Shown in pieces: positions 1 to 7,340 of a stretch of 26,259 nucleotides of DNA. Position numbers and translations under genes: made by a program. Position 1 is the first letter of the stretch, and the number at the start of each line of letters is the position of its first letter. The stretch comes from DATMTS01 sp035564555. GTDB lineage: Bacteria > Actinomycetota > Actinomycetes > Actinomycetales > Microbacteriaceae. The stretch is taken from contig DATMTS010000035.1 in assembly GCA_035564555.1 (NCBI GenBank), forward strand, positions 1 through 26,259, given 5' to 3'. Under the pieces are notes generated by a model. The model was not told the DNA's origin, did not search any database, and worked only from the letters and a program-made list of their open reading frames with translations.

Positions 1-63
1 CAAATGCTGCAGCTGAGCTTGAGCCGTTTTGAAGTCGGTCGTTTCGCCTACGCTGGGAACTGA
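1..63 (+). CDS. C-terminal end of an unidentified protein (partial)
   Basis: Frame 1 is open from the window edge and encodes about 20 residues ending FEVGRFAYAGN before a TGA at 61-63. The stop overlaps the ATG of the HD-domain gene in a TGATG arrangement, the same coupling used at other junctions of this element, which supports it being a real gene end. Too little remains to assign a family. In related elements a GntR-type regulator often occupies this neighbourhood, but nothing here proves it. Confidence 0.45.
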   Translation, partial: QMLQLSLSRFEVGRFAYAGN

Positions 64-635
64 TGGGCAGCGATCTGATCGATCTGGCGCGCACGCTGGC
101 GGGTGAGCGCCTGAGCGGCGTGCCCCGGCGTTGGACGCACGTGCAGGGCGTGGCTGACGTGGCTGCGGAGATCGCGCCTCGGATCGTGCCGATCGCTTCA
201 GAGGCGATTATCGCGGCGGCCTGGCTGCACGATATCGGGTACGCGCCAACGGTCGCGGTGACCGGATTCCACCCTGTCGATGGCGCGAGGTTCGCGAAGG
301 ACTCCGGGATGCCTGAGCTGGTCGTCTCGCTGATCGCCCATCACACTGGGGCGGATGCCGAGGCTGCCGAGCGTGGGCTCGCTGGGGACCTTGCCGAGTT
401 CGCTCCCCCGCCACGCGACGTGCTTGATGTGGTGACCTTCGCGGATCTGACGACCTCCCCGGACGGCGGCTCGATCAGCGCCGAGAGGCGTATCACTGAG
501 ATCCTGTCGCGGTACGACAAGGCCGACCCCGTGCACGTCGCGGTCTCGCGGTCCGCACCCGAACTGCTGGCATCCGTTGCACGCGTCTACGATCGGCTCG
601 AGTTGGCACCGGCCATCTCGGGTCAGCCGAGGTAG
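63..635 (+). CDS. HD-domain phosphohydrolase
   Basis: A 190-residue protein with the metal-binding pattern of the HD superfamily: His26 in RWTHVQG, His56-Asp57 in AAWLHDIGY, His93-His94 in IAHHTGA, and Asp128 in TFADLTTS. HD proteins hydrolyse phosphoester bonds, commonly in nucleotides; the substrate cannot be read from sequence. No signal peptide or membrane segment is seen, so it is cytoplasmic. The ATG overlaps the upstream stop (TGATG), implying translational coupling. Its 3' end overlaps the convergent NUDIX gene by 13 bp. HD and NUDIX genes recur as companions in AICEs, where a role in nucleotide metabolism or damage signalling is suspected but unproven. Confidence 0.85.
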   Translation: MGSDLIDLARTLAGERLSGVPRRWTHVQGVADVAAEIAPRIVPIASEAIIAAAWLHDIGYAPTVAVTGFHPVDGARFAKDSGMPELVVSLIAHHTGADAEAAERGLAGDLAEFAPPPRDVLDVVTFADLTTSPDGGSISAERRITEILSRYDKADPVHVAVSRSAPELLASVARVYDRLELAPAISGQPR

Positions 636-1093
636 GGGTCCTGCCGCCGTTCGAGGTAGTGATCGATGCGCAGCTTCATCGAGGGGTGCATGGTCAGCCG
701 GGGGATCTTGTCGGGCTCGACCCAGGCGATGTCGCTCGATTCTGAGTCGTAGGCGAGTTCGCCACCGATCAGGCGGGTCGTGTAGCAGATTGAGAACTGC
801 TGGCGCACTTCGCCGTCGTCGTACTTCATGACGTGGTGCGGGTTCGTGTAGATGCCGACAAGCCCGGTGATCTCCACATCGAGGCCGGTTTCTTCCCTGA
901 CCTCGCGCACGGCGCAGTCCTCGATGGACTCGCCGAGCTCCAGGCCGCCGCCGGGAAGCGCCCATAGGCCGTTGTCCTTGCGGTGCACGAGGGCAATGCG
1001 GCCTTGATCGTCGATGACGACGGCGGTCGTGGACGGCACGACGCTGTTGGCCTTCGGTGCGTCCGGGTCGTTGTAGTAGTCGATGCGCGGCAT
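623..1093 (-). CDS. NUDIX hydrolase
   Basis: A 156-residue protein with a complete NUDIX box: Gly49, Glu55, Arg63-Glu64, Glu67-Glu68, Gly70-Leu71, including the segment REVREETGL. The family cleaves nucleoside diphosphates linked to another moiety, using Mg2+ bound by the REXXEE glutamates. The substrate is unknown. It starts 3 bp after the stop of the XRE regulator gene, so the two are almost certainly co-transcribed leftward. The length is normal for a stand-alone NUDIX enzyme. NUDIX genes are frequent accessory genes of pSAM2-like elements. Confidence 0.92.
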   Translation of the reverse strand: MPRIDYYNDPDAPKANSVVPSTTAVVIDDQGRIALVHRKDNGLWALPGGGLELGESIEDCAVREVREETGLDVEITGLVGIYTNPHHVMKYDDGEVRQQFSICYTTRLIGGELAYDSESSDIAWVEPDKIPRLTMHPSMKLRIDHYLERRQDPYLG

Positions 1094-1096
1094 GAG

Positions 1097-1876
1097 TCAG
1101 CTCTCTAGCGGGTAGCGGGCGGGTCGTGCGCTGCTCCACACCGCGTCGAACGCGACGGCGTAGCTGTCCCACAGTTCGGGGCTCGCCTCCCGGTGTAGCT
1201 CGATGACCGGGTTGTCGCCGGCTGGGGAGCCGAGGATGTGGTGGTTGGCGTAGAGCATGTCGTCGATGAAGAACGTCGACGTGTAGAGCGGGGTTCCGTG
1301 GGTCCGGATCTCCACTCCCTCTACCTCGTTCAGCGGCTCCAAATGCACCAATGTCATCTTGCACCGGGCGGCGAGAGCATCGCCGATGCGTTCCTCCCCG
1401 CCCCGCTGGCGCACCCCGTCAGAGTCGGGGTCGCCGACGGCGAAGCGAACCTTGGTTCCTCGTTCGGTGGCGGCGTGGATGATGCGGGTGAAGCCGTGCA
1501 GTGCGTCGAACAGGAACGTGCCGCCGTAGACGCAGATGTCGATCTGTTCGGTCGCGGCTTCGAACATCTCGCGCCAGAGGTCGACGGGAACCTGCGCGCG
1601 TGATGGGAACAGGCGCACTTCGATGGTCGCCGCGTCGATGGCGTGCCGTATGCCGAACCTGGGCCACAGGTCTTCGGGGGCGACTCCGAGGACAGCGGCG
1701 ATGTCCTGGGCGATGCGCGTTTTCGGCGTTGTCTCGCCTCGGATCGCTCTCTGCACGGTGCGGTCGTCGCATCCCGCGCGCGAGGCCAGTTCGCGGATGC
1801 TGATGCGCTGATACTCCATTTGCTCGGTCAGGAGTCGCCCTGTCCCGGCTCCTGCCGTTTTCTGAATTGCGGCCAT
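1097..1876 (-). CDS. XRE-family regulator with C-terminal PLD-like domain
   Basis: The 259-residue product has an N-terminal helix-turn-helix of XRE/Cro type at about residues 25-72 (SIRELASRAGCDDRTVQRAI), then a domain of about 170 residues with strand-helix pattern and a segment HGTPLYTSTFFIDD (His193 to Asp206) recalling a degenerate phospholipase D half-site; the Lys of an HKD motif is absent. It may belong to the family Pfam lists as DUF5919; I am not certain. The ATG at 1876 is preferred because GAGAGGGG lies 5 nt upstream; a GTG at 1891 would add five residues but would place this Shine-Dalgarno inside the gene. It is transcribed away from the conjugation operon and probably controls the shared region. 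Confidence 0.82.
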   Translation of the reverse strand: MAAIQKTAGAGTGRLLTEQMEYQRISIRELASRAGCDDRTVQRAIRGETTPKTRIAQDIAAVLGVAPEDLWPRFGIRHAIDAATIEVRLFPSRAQVPVDLWREMFEAATEQIDICVYGGTFLFDALHGFTRIIHAATERGTKVRFAVGDPDSDGVRQRGGEERIGDALAARCKMTLVHLEPLNEVEGVEIRTHGTPLYTSTFFIDDMLYANHHILGSPAGDNPVIELHREASPELWDSYAVAFDAVWSSARPARYPLES

Positions 1877-2020
1877 GGGATCCCCTCTCACGTCAGATCA
1901 TGCCGCCGGGGTCTGACATCTTCTGGTCCCAGTCTGGCCTTCTTCTGACGCATCTGGCCCTGTGCACTCGGTGGCGTGTCCGCTAATCAGCGGCCACATC
2001 ACCGAACGAAGGGCAAAGCA
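1877..2020. promoter_or_regulatory. Divergent control region with phased TCTG repeats
   Basis: This spacer separates the leftward XRE-NUDIX unit from the rightward conjugation/replication operon. TCTG(A/G) occurs on the plus strand at 1912, 1922, 1933, 1944 and 1953, giving start-to-start steps of 10, 11, 11 and 9 bp, close to one helical turn. An inverted copy GTCAGA (1892-1897) faces the first TCTGAC (1912-1917). A separate 14-bp inverted repeat, CCGCT-AATC-AGCGG, lies at 1980-1993, near where a rightward promoter would sit. The array is a candidate operator for the XRE protein. No clean -35/-10 pair was found. Confidence 0.55.
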
Positions 2021-2362
2021 ATGCGTTTGAAGATCAACACCGAGGGTGTGTCGTTCTTGGCGACGAAGGCCGCCGAGTTGCGTGTCGATCGGGAGACCGG
2101 TGTAGTGCGTACCGATCGCGAGTCGGGCCGGGAGCTGTGGCAGCTGCAGGTCGCCGCGCTCGATGAGTCGGGCGGCGAGGTGCTGTCGGTCTCCGTTGCC
2201 GGACAGCCGGCGAACTTCGCGGTCGGTTTGCCGGTCGCGATCGACGGGCTCGTTGCGATCCCGTGGTCGATGGGCGAGCGCTCCGGCGTCGCCTACCGCG
2301 CCGAGGGCATCCGCGCTGTGGATGCTTCCACCTCCCGTCAGCCCGCGAAGGCCTCCGAGTAG
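2021..2362 (+). CDS. SCO3933-family regulatory protein
   Basis: A 113-residue protein with the signature of the SCO3933 family found in AICEs and related Streptomyces plasmids: an N-terminal segment FLATKAAELRVDRETGVVRT, then ESGRELWQLQV, then the conserved IPWSMGERSGVAYRAEGI. Members are small beta-rich proteins annotated as regulatory, with no catalytic residues recognised. The ATG at 2021 matches the family N-terminus and has GAAGGG upstream; a longer reading frame from 1976 runs into the control region and is less likely. It is the first gene of the rightward operon. The function is inferred only from context. Confidence 0.8.
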   Translation: MRLKINTEGVSFLATKAAELRVDRETGVVRTDRESGRELWQLQVAALDESGGEVLSVSVAGQPANFAVGLPVAIDGLVAIPWSMGERSGVAYRAEGIRAVDASTSRQPAKASE

Positions 2363-2425
2363 CCGTTGCCGGGCCGCCGCCCCTGCCTTGGGTTGGCGGC
2401 CCGGCCAGGAGAGGGGAGGGCAATC

Positions 2426-2794
2426 ATGCGCACGACACAAGAGATCGGCGATGACCTGTTCGACGGGATGCGTGAGCTGAGCGTCGCGGTGGTGGGCCGG
2501 CCTATTCCGGCACCGGAGCTGTATGTGATCCTCGGCAATCTGGAAGCGGCCGGCGGCTACAACCTCGCCGAGTTGCTCGGCCGGCTCGCGATCGGGTTGG
2601 AGCGGTCGCTTGACGAGTACAACGTGTACGAGGACGACGGCGCCGACCCTAGCCATCGGGTGCGCCTGACCAAGGCGCTGCTGCGAAGAGCCGCCTCGCA
2701 CGCACAACAGATCACGCTGTGCCTGGAGGCCGCGCATTGCGAGATAGCAGGCCAGGGCCACCACGGCCGCGCTGTCGTGGCGGGAGGATCGTGA
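2426..2794 (+). CDS. Small hypothetical protein of the conjugation operon
   Basis: A 122-residue soluble protein. I do not recognise a characterised domain. It is predicted mainly alpha-helical, with acidic stretches (LDEYNVYEDDGADP near the middle) and a His/Gly-rich tail. The ATG at 2426 is chosen because a purine-rich run containing GGAGAGGGGAGGG precedes it. The stop overlaps the ATG of the translocase gene (TGATG), so it is probably translated in step with it. Small genes of this kind usually sit between the SCO3933-like regulator and the FtsK-type gene in AICEs. Confidence 0.7.
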   Translation: MRTTQEIGDDLFDGMRELSVAVVGRPIPAPELYVILGNLEAAGGYNLAELLGRLAIGLERSLDEYNVYEDDGADPSHRVRLTKALLRRAASHAQQITLCLEAAHCEIAGQGHHGRAVVAGGS

Positions 2795-4275
2795 TGGCGC
2801 ACACAGACTCGGCCGACCCGTTCGCCACCAATGACAGCGACGACACGCTGACGATCCTTATCCTGCTGATCGCCAAGCTCGCATGGTGGTGGATGCGCCT
2901 GTGGTTCACCCTCACCAAATGGGTGGTGTTGTTCCCCATCATCAGCCTGCCAACGCTCGCGGCTTTGCTGGCGTTAGATTTCAACCGCCCGTGGGCCGCC
3001 GTGCTCATCGCCTCGTCTTGGTTGGCCCTACTGCTGGTGTGGCGGCTGCTCGATGCGGCCTCGTTTCGCCGCTGGGTGACAGGGCGGGTCGCCGCGCGAT
3101 GGCGCACCTGGCGGCTGTACAAGACGCGATGGGCGACATTGTGCGCCCTGCACGGCCTCGCCCCGGCCCTGAACGGGCACCCCGTCGTCCCCCGCCTGCG
3201 GAAAGTACGCATCGGCAGTACCGCGGACGAGCTTCGCGTCGACCTCGTGTTCGGTCAGACCCTCGCCAACTGGTCCTCACAGTCCGAAGCCCTCGCGCAT
3301 TCGTTCGGCGCGCAATCCGCCACCGTGACACTCATCGCGCCCGGGCGCATCAAGGTGATGCTGCGCCGCTTCGACCGGCTCGGCGACCCGCTGACCCTCC
3401 TGCCGGCTGCTTTACGGCCCGACCTCGAACACCTCACGATCGGCGTCGGGGAGAACGGCGCAGCTTGGGACCTCCGTCTGCTTGGCCGTCACCTTCTCGT
3501 CGCCGGGGTCACCGGCTCCGGCAAGGGCTCGGTGGTGTGGTCGATCCTCGGCGCCATCGGCCCGCTCCTGGTTGACGGCACCGTTCAGGCGTGGGTGATC
3601 GACCCGAAGGGCGGAATGGAGTTCGGGCAGGGCGCAGCCCTTTTCACCCGATTCGCATACGACACGCAAACCGGTGCACTGGAACTGCTGCGGGATGCCG
3701 CCGCGACTCTGACACGTCGCGCGAACCTGCTGCGCGGGTCCTCCCGCCAACACATCCCAACGCCGGGAGACCCGCTGATCGTGCTCATCATCGACGAACT
3801 CGCCTCACTCATCGCCTACCAAACCGACCGCAAGGTCGCGACCGAGATGGGCCAACTACTCGCCCTGATCCTCTCCCAAGGGCGAGCGGTCGGCGTCACG
3901 GTCATCGCCGCCGTGCAGGACCCGTCGAAAGACACCATCGCTATCCGGCAGCTCTTCCCAACGCGGATCGGACTGCGCATGGCAGAGGCATCCCAAGTCG
4001 ACATGGTCCTCGGCGCAGGATCCCGCGCCGCAGGTGCCCTGTGCGACCAGATCCCCGACTTCCTGCCCGGAGTCGCCTACATGATGGAGGACGGTTCGGC
4101 GACCCCGCTGCGGGCGCGCGCCTTTCACGTCACCGACGACGACATCCACCACCTCGCCGACCGCTACGCTCCATCCGCTCCTGCTGGTGAGGCTGAATCG
4201 GTCGTCAAGCTGCACTCGCGCGACTCGCTGACACCTAAGAGTCCAGCGACGGCCGACGATGAGGCGGCATCGTGA
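2794..4275 (+). CDS. FtsK/SpoIIIE-type conjugal DNA translocase (TraB/TraSA-like)
   Basis: A 493-residue protein. Hydrophobic segments at about residues 20-30, 43-62 and 68-85 place the N-terminus in the membrane. The cytoplasmic ATPase domain has Walker A GVTGSGKGS (238-246, Lys244) and Walker B LIVLIIDELA with Asp334-Glu335. In AICEs this single protein moves double-stranded DNA between mycelial or cell compartments, in contrast to type IV secretion. The start overlaps the previous stop (TGATG), with GGGAGG just upstream; the stop overlaps the GTG of the initiator gene (GTGA). A longer in-frame start at 2719 would bury the upstream gene end and is rejected. Target repeats recognised by its C-terminus were looked for but not seen clustered. 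Confidence 0.92.
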   Translation: MAHTDSADPFATNDSDDTLTILILLIAKLAWWWMRLWFTLTKWVVLFPIISLPTLAALLALDFNRPWAAVLIASSWLALLLVWRLLDAASFRRWVTGRVAARWRTWRLYKTRWATLCALHGLAPALNGHPVVPRLRKVRIGSTADELRVDLVFGQTLANWSSQSEALAHSFGAQSATVTLIAPGRIKVMLRRFDRLGDPLTLLPAALRPDLEHLTIGVGENGAAWDLRLLGRHLLVAGVTGSGKGSVVWSILGAIGPLLVDGTVQAWVIDPKGGMEFGQGAALFTRFAYDTQTGALELLRDAAATLTRRANLLRGSSRQHIPTPGDPLIVLIIDELASLIAYQTDRKVATEMGQLLALILSQGRAVGVTVIAAVQDPSKDTIAIRQLFPTRIGLRMAEASQVDMVLGAGSRAAGALCDQIPDFLPGVAYMMEDGSATPLRARAFHVTDDDIHHLADRYAPSAPAGEAESVVKLHSRDSLTPKSPATADDEAAS

Positions 4276-5618
4276 CCGCGCCCAGCCCACTCGGAGCAGT
4301 CGACAACGAGATCGTCGAGCAGATCATTCGCCGCGCCTCGTCCTGGAGCTTCGACGAGTGGTGGGGCAAGGTGATCACCTCGGGACGGTGCGCCCGCCCC
4401 ATCCGGCTGACATGCATCACCCCTGACGGGGCGGTAACCGTACTGGTGCGATGCAAGGACCGCCGCGCCGCGGTCTGCCCCTCCTGCTCGGCCCTTTACG
4501 CCGCCGACACCTGGCACCTGGTCCACGCAGGCCTTGCCGGGAGCGACGACATTGCCGAGACAGTCGGGCTGCACCCGGTCGTATTTGCGACCCTCACCGC
4601 GCCTTCGTTCGGAGCCGTGCACTCGACCCGCCTGGACGCGAGCGGTAGCGCGCAGATCTGTCATCCCGTCGAAACCATCCCCGCGGCGCCGGGTCACGAG
4701 CACCTGTGCCTCGTGCTCCACGACCGCAGCGACGAACTGCTCGGGCAACCGGTGTGCCCAGCCTGCTATGACTATGTCGGTCACGCGTTGACCACCTGGC
4801 ACGCCCCCGAGCTATGGCACCGCTTCACCATCGAACTGCGCCGCCTCGTCAGAGCGCACACCTCGGGCGACGTGCGGGTCTCGTTCGTAAAGGTCATGGA
4901 GATGCAAGCGCGGGCGATCCCGCACTACCACGCGATCGTCCGCCTCGACGCGGCAACCGCATCACCGATGGTCGAGCCGCCAGATACAGACCTGACCGCG
5001 ACCGAACTCGGAATGCTGGTCACCCGTGCAGCGGGTCGTGCGCACCTTCCCGCGTTCGATCTCGATGGGACCGCGCGCGAGCTCGTCTTCGGATCCCAGA
5101 TCGACGTGCAGCCGCTCACCCGGGACAGCAACCCGGAAACGACTGCCGCCGCCCGGCACATCGCCGGATACCTCGCCAAGTACGTGACAAAATCAACCAC
5201 CGACCTCGGCATCGCGCCCCGGCGCATCCCCTTGGCCGGCGTCGAACTGCTCGATGTGAGCGAGCACGTGCGTACCTTGCTGCGCACTCTCGTGGCGCTG
5301 GCGGAGACGGTGCCCGACTACGCGGGAATGCTCGACTGGCTGCACACCCTCGGCTACCGCGGCCACACGACCAGCAAGTCGCGCCGCTACTCGACGACGA
5401 TGGGCGCACTTCGCGACAAGCGCACCCAACATGAACGTCCCGAGCTGAGCGGCGAGACCAGCGAGGATGTGATCTGGGACTTCGCCGGGTCCGGGCACAA
5501 GAACGCTGGCGACCGCTACCTCGCCGTCTCTGCCGCGATCAAGCATCACGAAGCCCTGTGGGCCGCCCGGCAACTCGGCGACATATCGAGTCCGATTCTT
5601 CTGCAACGCAAGGCTTAG
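4272..5618 (+). CDS. RepSA-like rolling-circle replication initiator
   Basis: A 448-residue protein resembling the RepSA initiators of pSAM2-type elements. Visible features are a Cys-rich N-terminal part (Cys61, CPSC at 69-72, CPAC at 162-165), a metal-binding HUH-like motif PHYHAIVRLD (His218 and His220), and the segment IAGYLAKYVTKS with Tyr300 and Tyr304, which by family comparison carries the nicking tyrosine. The protein would nick one strand at the element's double-strand origin, probably within or near this gene. It starts with GTG overlapping the translocase stop by four bases, so expression is coupled. Length and motifs are intact, implying the element can still replicate after excision. 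Confidence 0.9.
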   Translation: MTAPSPLGAVDNEIVEQIIRRASSWSFDEWWGKVITSGRCARPIRLTCITPDGAVTVLVRCKDRRAAVCPSCSALYAADTWHLVHAGLAGSDDIAETVGLHPVVFATLTAPSFGAVHSTRLDASGSAQICHPVETIPAAPGHEHLCLVLHDRSDELLGQPVCPACYDYVGHALTTWHAPELWHRFTIELRRLVRAHTSGDVRVSFVKVMEMQARAIPHYHAIVRLDAATASPMVEPPDTDLTATELGMLVTRAAGRAHLPAFDLDGTARELVFGSQIDVQPLTRDSNPETTAAARHIAGYLAKYVTKSTTDLGIAPRRIPLAGVELLDVSEHVRTLLRTLVALAETVPDYAGMLDWLHTLGYRGHTTSKSRRYSTTMGALRDKRTQHERPELSGETSEDVIWDFAGSGHKNAGDRYLAVSAAIKHHEALWAARQLGDISSPILLQRKA

Positions 5619-5674
5619 GGGTCCCCGGGAATGTCAGAACTACGTGGTAAGTGGTCCAATAGGGAGTGCGTGCA

Positions 5675-5908
5675 GTGACGAACAGTGGACAGGACTTGTT
5701 GGAGGGCATCGATGCTCACACGGTGGCTCCGCTCTTGCTGACTGAGGCGGAGACGGCGGCGATCCTCAGAATCGACCGCACGACTTTGGCTCGGCTGGTC
5801 GAACACGGAACATGCCCGCTCACCCCGGTGAATCTGACGCCTCGAATTCGCCGTTACCGGGTTGCGGATATCGAGGCGCTGACCGGCTCGACGGTGGTGG
5901 TTTCCTGA
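5675..5908 (+). CDS. xis: Excisionase-like helix-turn-helix protein
   Basis: A 77-residue protein with a winged/MerR-like helix-turn-helix: LLTEAETAAILRIDRTTLAR followed by a basic recognition stretch PRIRRYRVADIEAL. Its size and its position directly before the integrase match AICE excisionases, which bias the integrase toward excision by bending att DNA. The GTG at 5675 is preferred because AGGGAG ends 8 nt upstream; a GTG at 5666 would sit on top of that Shine-Dalgarno. The stop overlaps the integrase ATG in a TGATG arrangement, so the two are made together. The 56 bp between the initiator stop and this start hold nothing I can assign. Confidence 0.82.
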   Translation: MTNSGQDLLEGIDAHTVAPLLLTEAETAAILRIDRTTLARLVEHGTCPLTPVNLTPRIRRYRVADIEALTGSTVVVS

Positions 5909-7035
5909 TGATCGACAAGCGACCTTCTGGCAAGTATCGCGTGCGCATCTACTTGAATCGCAAAGTGGTGGCCACACGGACGTTCGACCGGAAAGCAGAC
6001 GCGCAGGGCTGGGAGCAGGAGCAGTACCGAATTCTCGCCCTCGGCGGAGTTCTCTCCCCTGCCCTCTCGCTGCTGCCGGTGTCCGATGTTGTGACCCGGT
6101 TCCTCGAGGCTCGGCACACGCGGGTCGTGCCGCACACCTGGCGCACCGACTCCGACAACCTCAAGCATGTGCCGGCCTCTTGGCGCCGTCGCCCCGTGTC
6201 CACGATCTCACCGTCGGACGTACACGACCTGCTCGCCTTGCTGCTAGCAGACGGATTGGCACGGTCCACCGTTGCACGCGTCAGGGTGACGCTCTCGGCG
6301 CTGTTCGAGTACGCGGTGGTTGAGCATATGGCGCCGGGGAATCCGGCCCGTGGTGGTCGCATGCCGGTGGTGGTCGGTCTCCCGAGTCGTCCGAAAGCCG
6401 ACACGTGGACGCCGGATGAGCTGTCGCGCACGATTGAGGGGCAACGGCTCGTCAGCTCGTCGATGGCCGAGGTCACAGAGTTCCTCGCGCTCACCGGTCT
6501 GCGGTGGTCGGAGTTGCGCGCCCTGCGCGTCGAAGACGTCGTGCAGGTGCCATTGCCGGCCATTCACGTGTGGCGGGCGCAGTCGGATGGATACGACGAG
6601 AAGACATTGAAGAGCAACAGTGGGGAGATTCGCTCGCGCACGATTCCGCTACGGCCGAGGGCCATCGATATTCTCACGGCACGCATCAGCGGTTTACCGC
6701 CGAACGCCTACGCCTTCCGATCGAAGACGGGCAAGCAGTTGCGCGGCAACCTCTTCCGTCGTCAGGTGGACTGGAATCGAACGACGTGCCGAGGGCTGAC
6801 GATCCACGCGCTGCGTCACTTCGCGATCTCGTACTGGCTCCTGAAGGGGATCGACATCAAGACGGTTGCGGAATGGTCAGGGCACAAGAACCCCACCGTG
6901 CTGCTTTCGACCTACGCGCACGTGCTCGGCGTCGACGCGAACCGCGCTGCGCTGGCTCTTCTCGACTCGGCCGCCGTCCCATCGCCGTCCTGGGGCGGCA
7001 TTTCTGAGAACGGCCGAGGCCCGCAGCTCAACTGA
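5908..7035 (+). CDS. int: Tyrosine-type site-specific integrase
   Basis: A 375-residue tyrosine recombinase. The N-terminal arm-binding part (residues 1-60) is basic, the core-binding SAM-like domain covers about 58-150, and the catalytic domain follows. Catalytic residues are visible: Arg199 in TGLRWSEL, Lys235 in KTLKSNSGE, His300 and Arg303 in HALRHFAIS, His326 in WSGHKNP, and Tyr336 in STYAHVL. It would recombine the element's attP with the chromosomal tRNA-Ser site. The ATG overlapping the excisionase stop is used; an earlier in-frame ATG at 5812 lies inside that gene. All active-site residues are present, so the enzyme is probably functional. Confidence 0.95.
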   Translation: MIDKRPSGKYRVRIYLNRKVVATRTFDRKADAQGWEQEQYRILALGGVLSPALSLLPVSDVVTRFLEARHTRVVPHTWRTDSDNLKHVPASWRRRPVSTISPSDVHDLLALLLADGLARSTVARVRVTLSALFEYAVVEHMAPGNPARGGRMPVVVGLPSRPKADTWTPDELSRTIEGQRLVSSSMAEVTEFLALTGLRWSELRALRVEDVVQVPLPAIHVWRAQSDGYDEKTLKSNSGEIRSRTIPLRPRAIDILTARISGLPPNAYAFRSKTGKQLRGNLFRRQVDWNRTTCRGLTIHALRHFAISYWLLKGIDIKTVAEWSGHKNPTVLLSTYAHVLGVDANRAALALLDSAAVPSPSWGGISENGRGPQLN

Positions 7036-7076
7036 CCTGCAGCGGACGGATGCGGCTCTGATCAGGAATAAAACTG

Positions 7077-7166
7077 CGGAGACGGTGGGATTTGAACCCA
7101 CGGAACCCTTAGAGGGTTCTCCACCTTAGCAGGGTGGTGCACTCGACCGGACTATGCGACGTCTCC
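7077..7166 (-). tRNA. tRNA-Ser (anticodon GCU)
   Basis: Read on the minus strand the sequence folds as a class II tRNA: acceptor GGAGACG/CGTCTCC, anticodon stem CCACC/GGTGG with loop CTGCTAA (anticodon GCT, 7130-7128), a long variable arm GAACCCTCTAAGGGTTC, and T stem GTGGG/CCCAC around TTCAAAT. Position 7077 gives a G discriminator; CCA is not encoded. The 3' end faces the integrase, so the gene is the inferred AICE attachment site, kept intact by the element's copy of the 3' portion. Confidence 0.95.
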
Positions 7167-7266
7167 TTGTGCCGGCATCAACCGACACACGACGACCATC
7201 ATACCGGGCGCGGCGGCATCGCAAATTCGCCTTCGCGCCGCGCGATCTCGTTTCCGCTGCCGATCG

Positions 7267-7283
7267 CTGAGCCTGTCGAAAGG
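7267..7283. repeat. Possible dispersed repeat (CTGAGCCTGTCGAAAGG)
   Basis: The complement reads CCTTTCGACAGGCTCAG, a sequence that turns up repeatedly between genes in many bacterial genomes, including high-GC actinobacteria. Only one copy is seen here, in the 174-bp spacer between the tRNA gene and the LCP gene, so its repeat nature rests on general knowledge. Confidence 0.35.
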
Positions 7284-7340
7284 CATCCGCTGCTGCTCGA
7301 TTCCGAAGCGCGGACCCGCGAAGCGCACCGGCGACACCGG

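Larger units (their letters stand above)
1..7084 (+). mobile_element. Right part of a pSAM2-type AICE integrated at tRNA-Ser
   Basis: The ordered set SCO3933-like regulator, hypothetical protein, FtsK-type translocase, RepSA-like initiator, excisionase and tyrosine integrase, ending 41 bp from the 3' end of a tRNA gene, is the hallmark layout of actinomycete integrative and conjugative elements such as pSAM2. These elements excise, replicate by rolling circle, and move as double-stranded DNA through the FtsK-like protein. The HD and NUDIX genes sit on the far side of the divergent control region. Only the integrase-proximal end is visible. No second copy of the tRNA 3' sequence was noticed, so the left boundary and any spread (spd) genes lie upstream of the window. 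The right boundary is placed in the tRNA acceptor/T-arm by analogy, not by an observed att duplication. Confidence 0.88.

Noticed and set aside
198..1364. Long minus-strand open frame across the HD and NUDIX genes
   Set aside because: Its product is Arg/Pro/His-rich low-complexity sequence typical of the shadow frame of GC-rich genes; two real genes with intact motifs occupy the region.
2794..4275. Target repeat cluster for the DNA translocase (GACCCGGA-like)
   Set aside because: Scattered GACCCG matches occur, as expected in GC-rich DNA, but there is no tandem cluster in or near the element genes.
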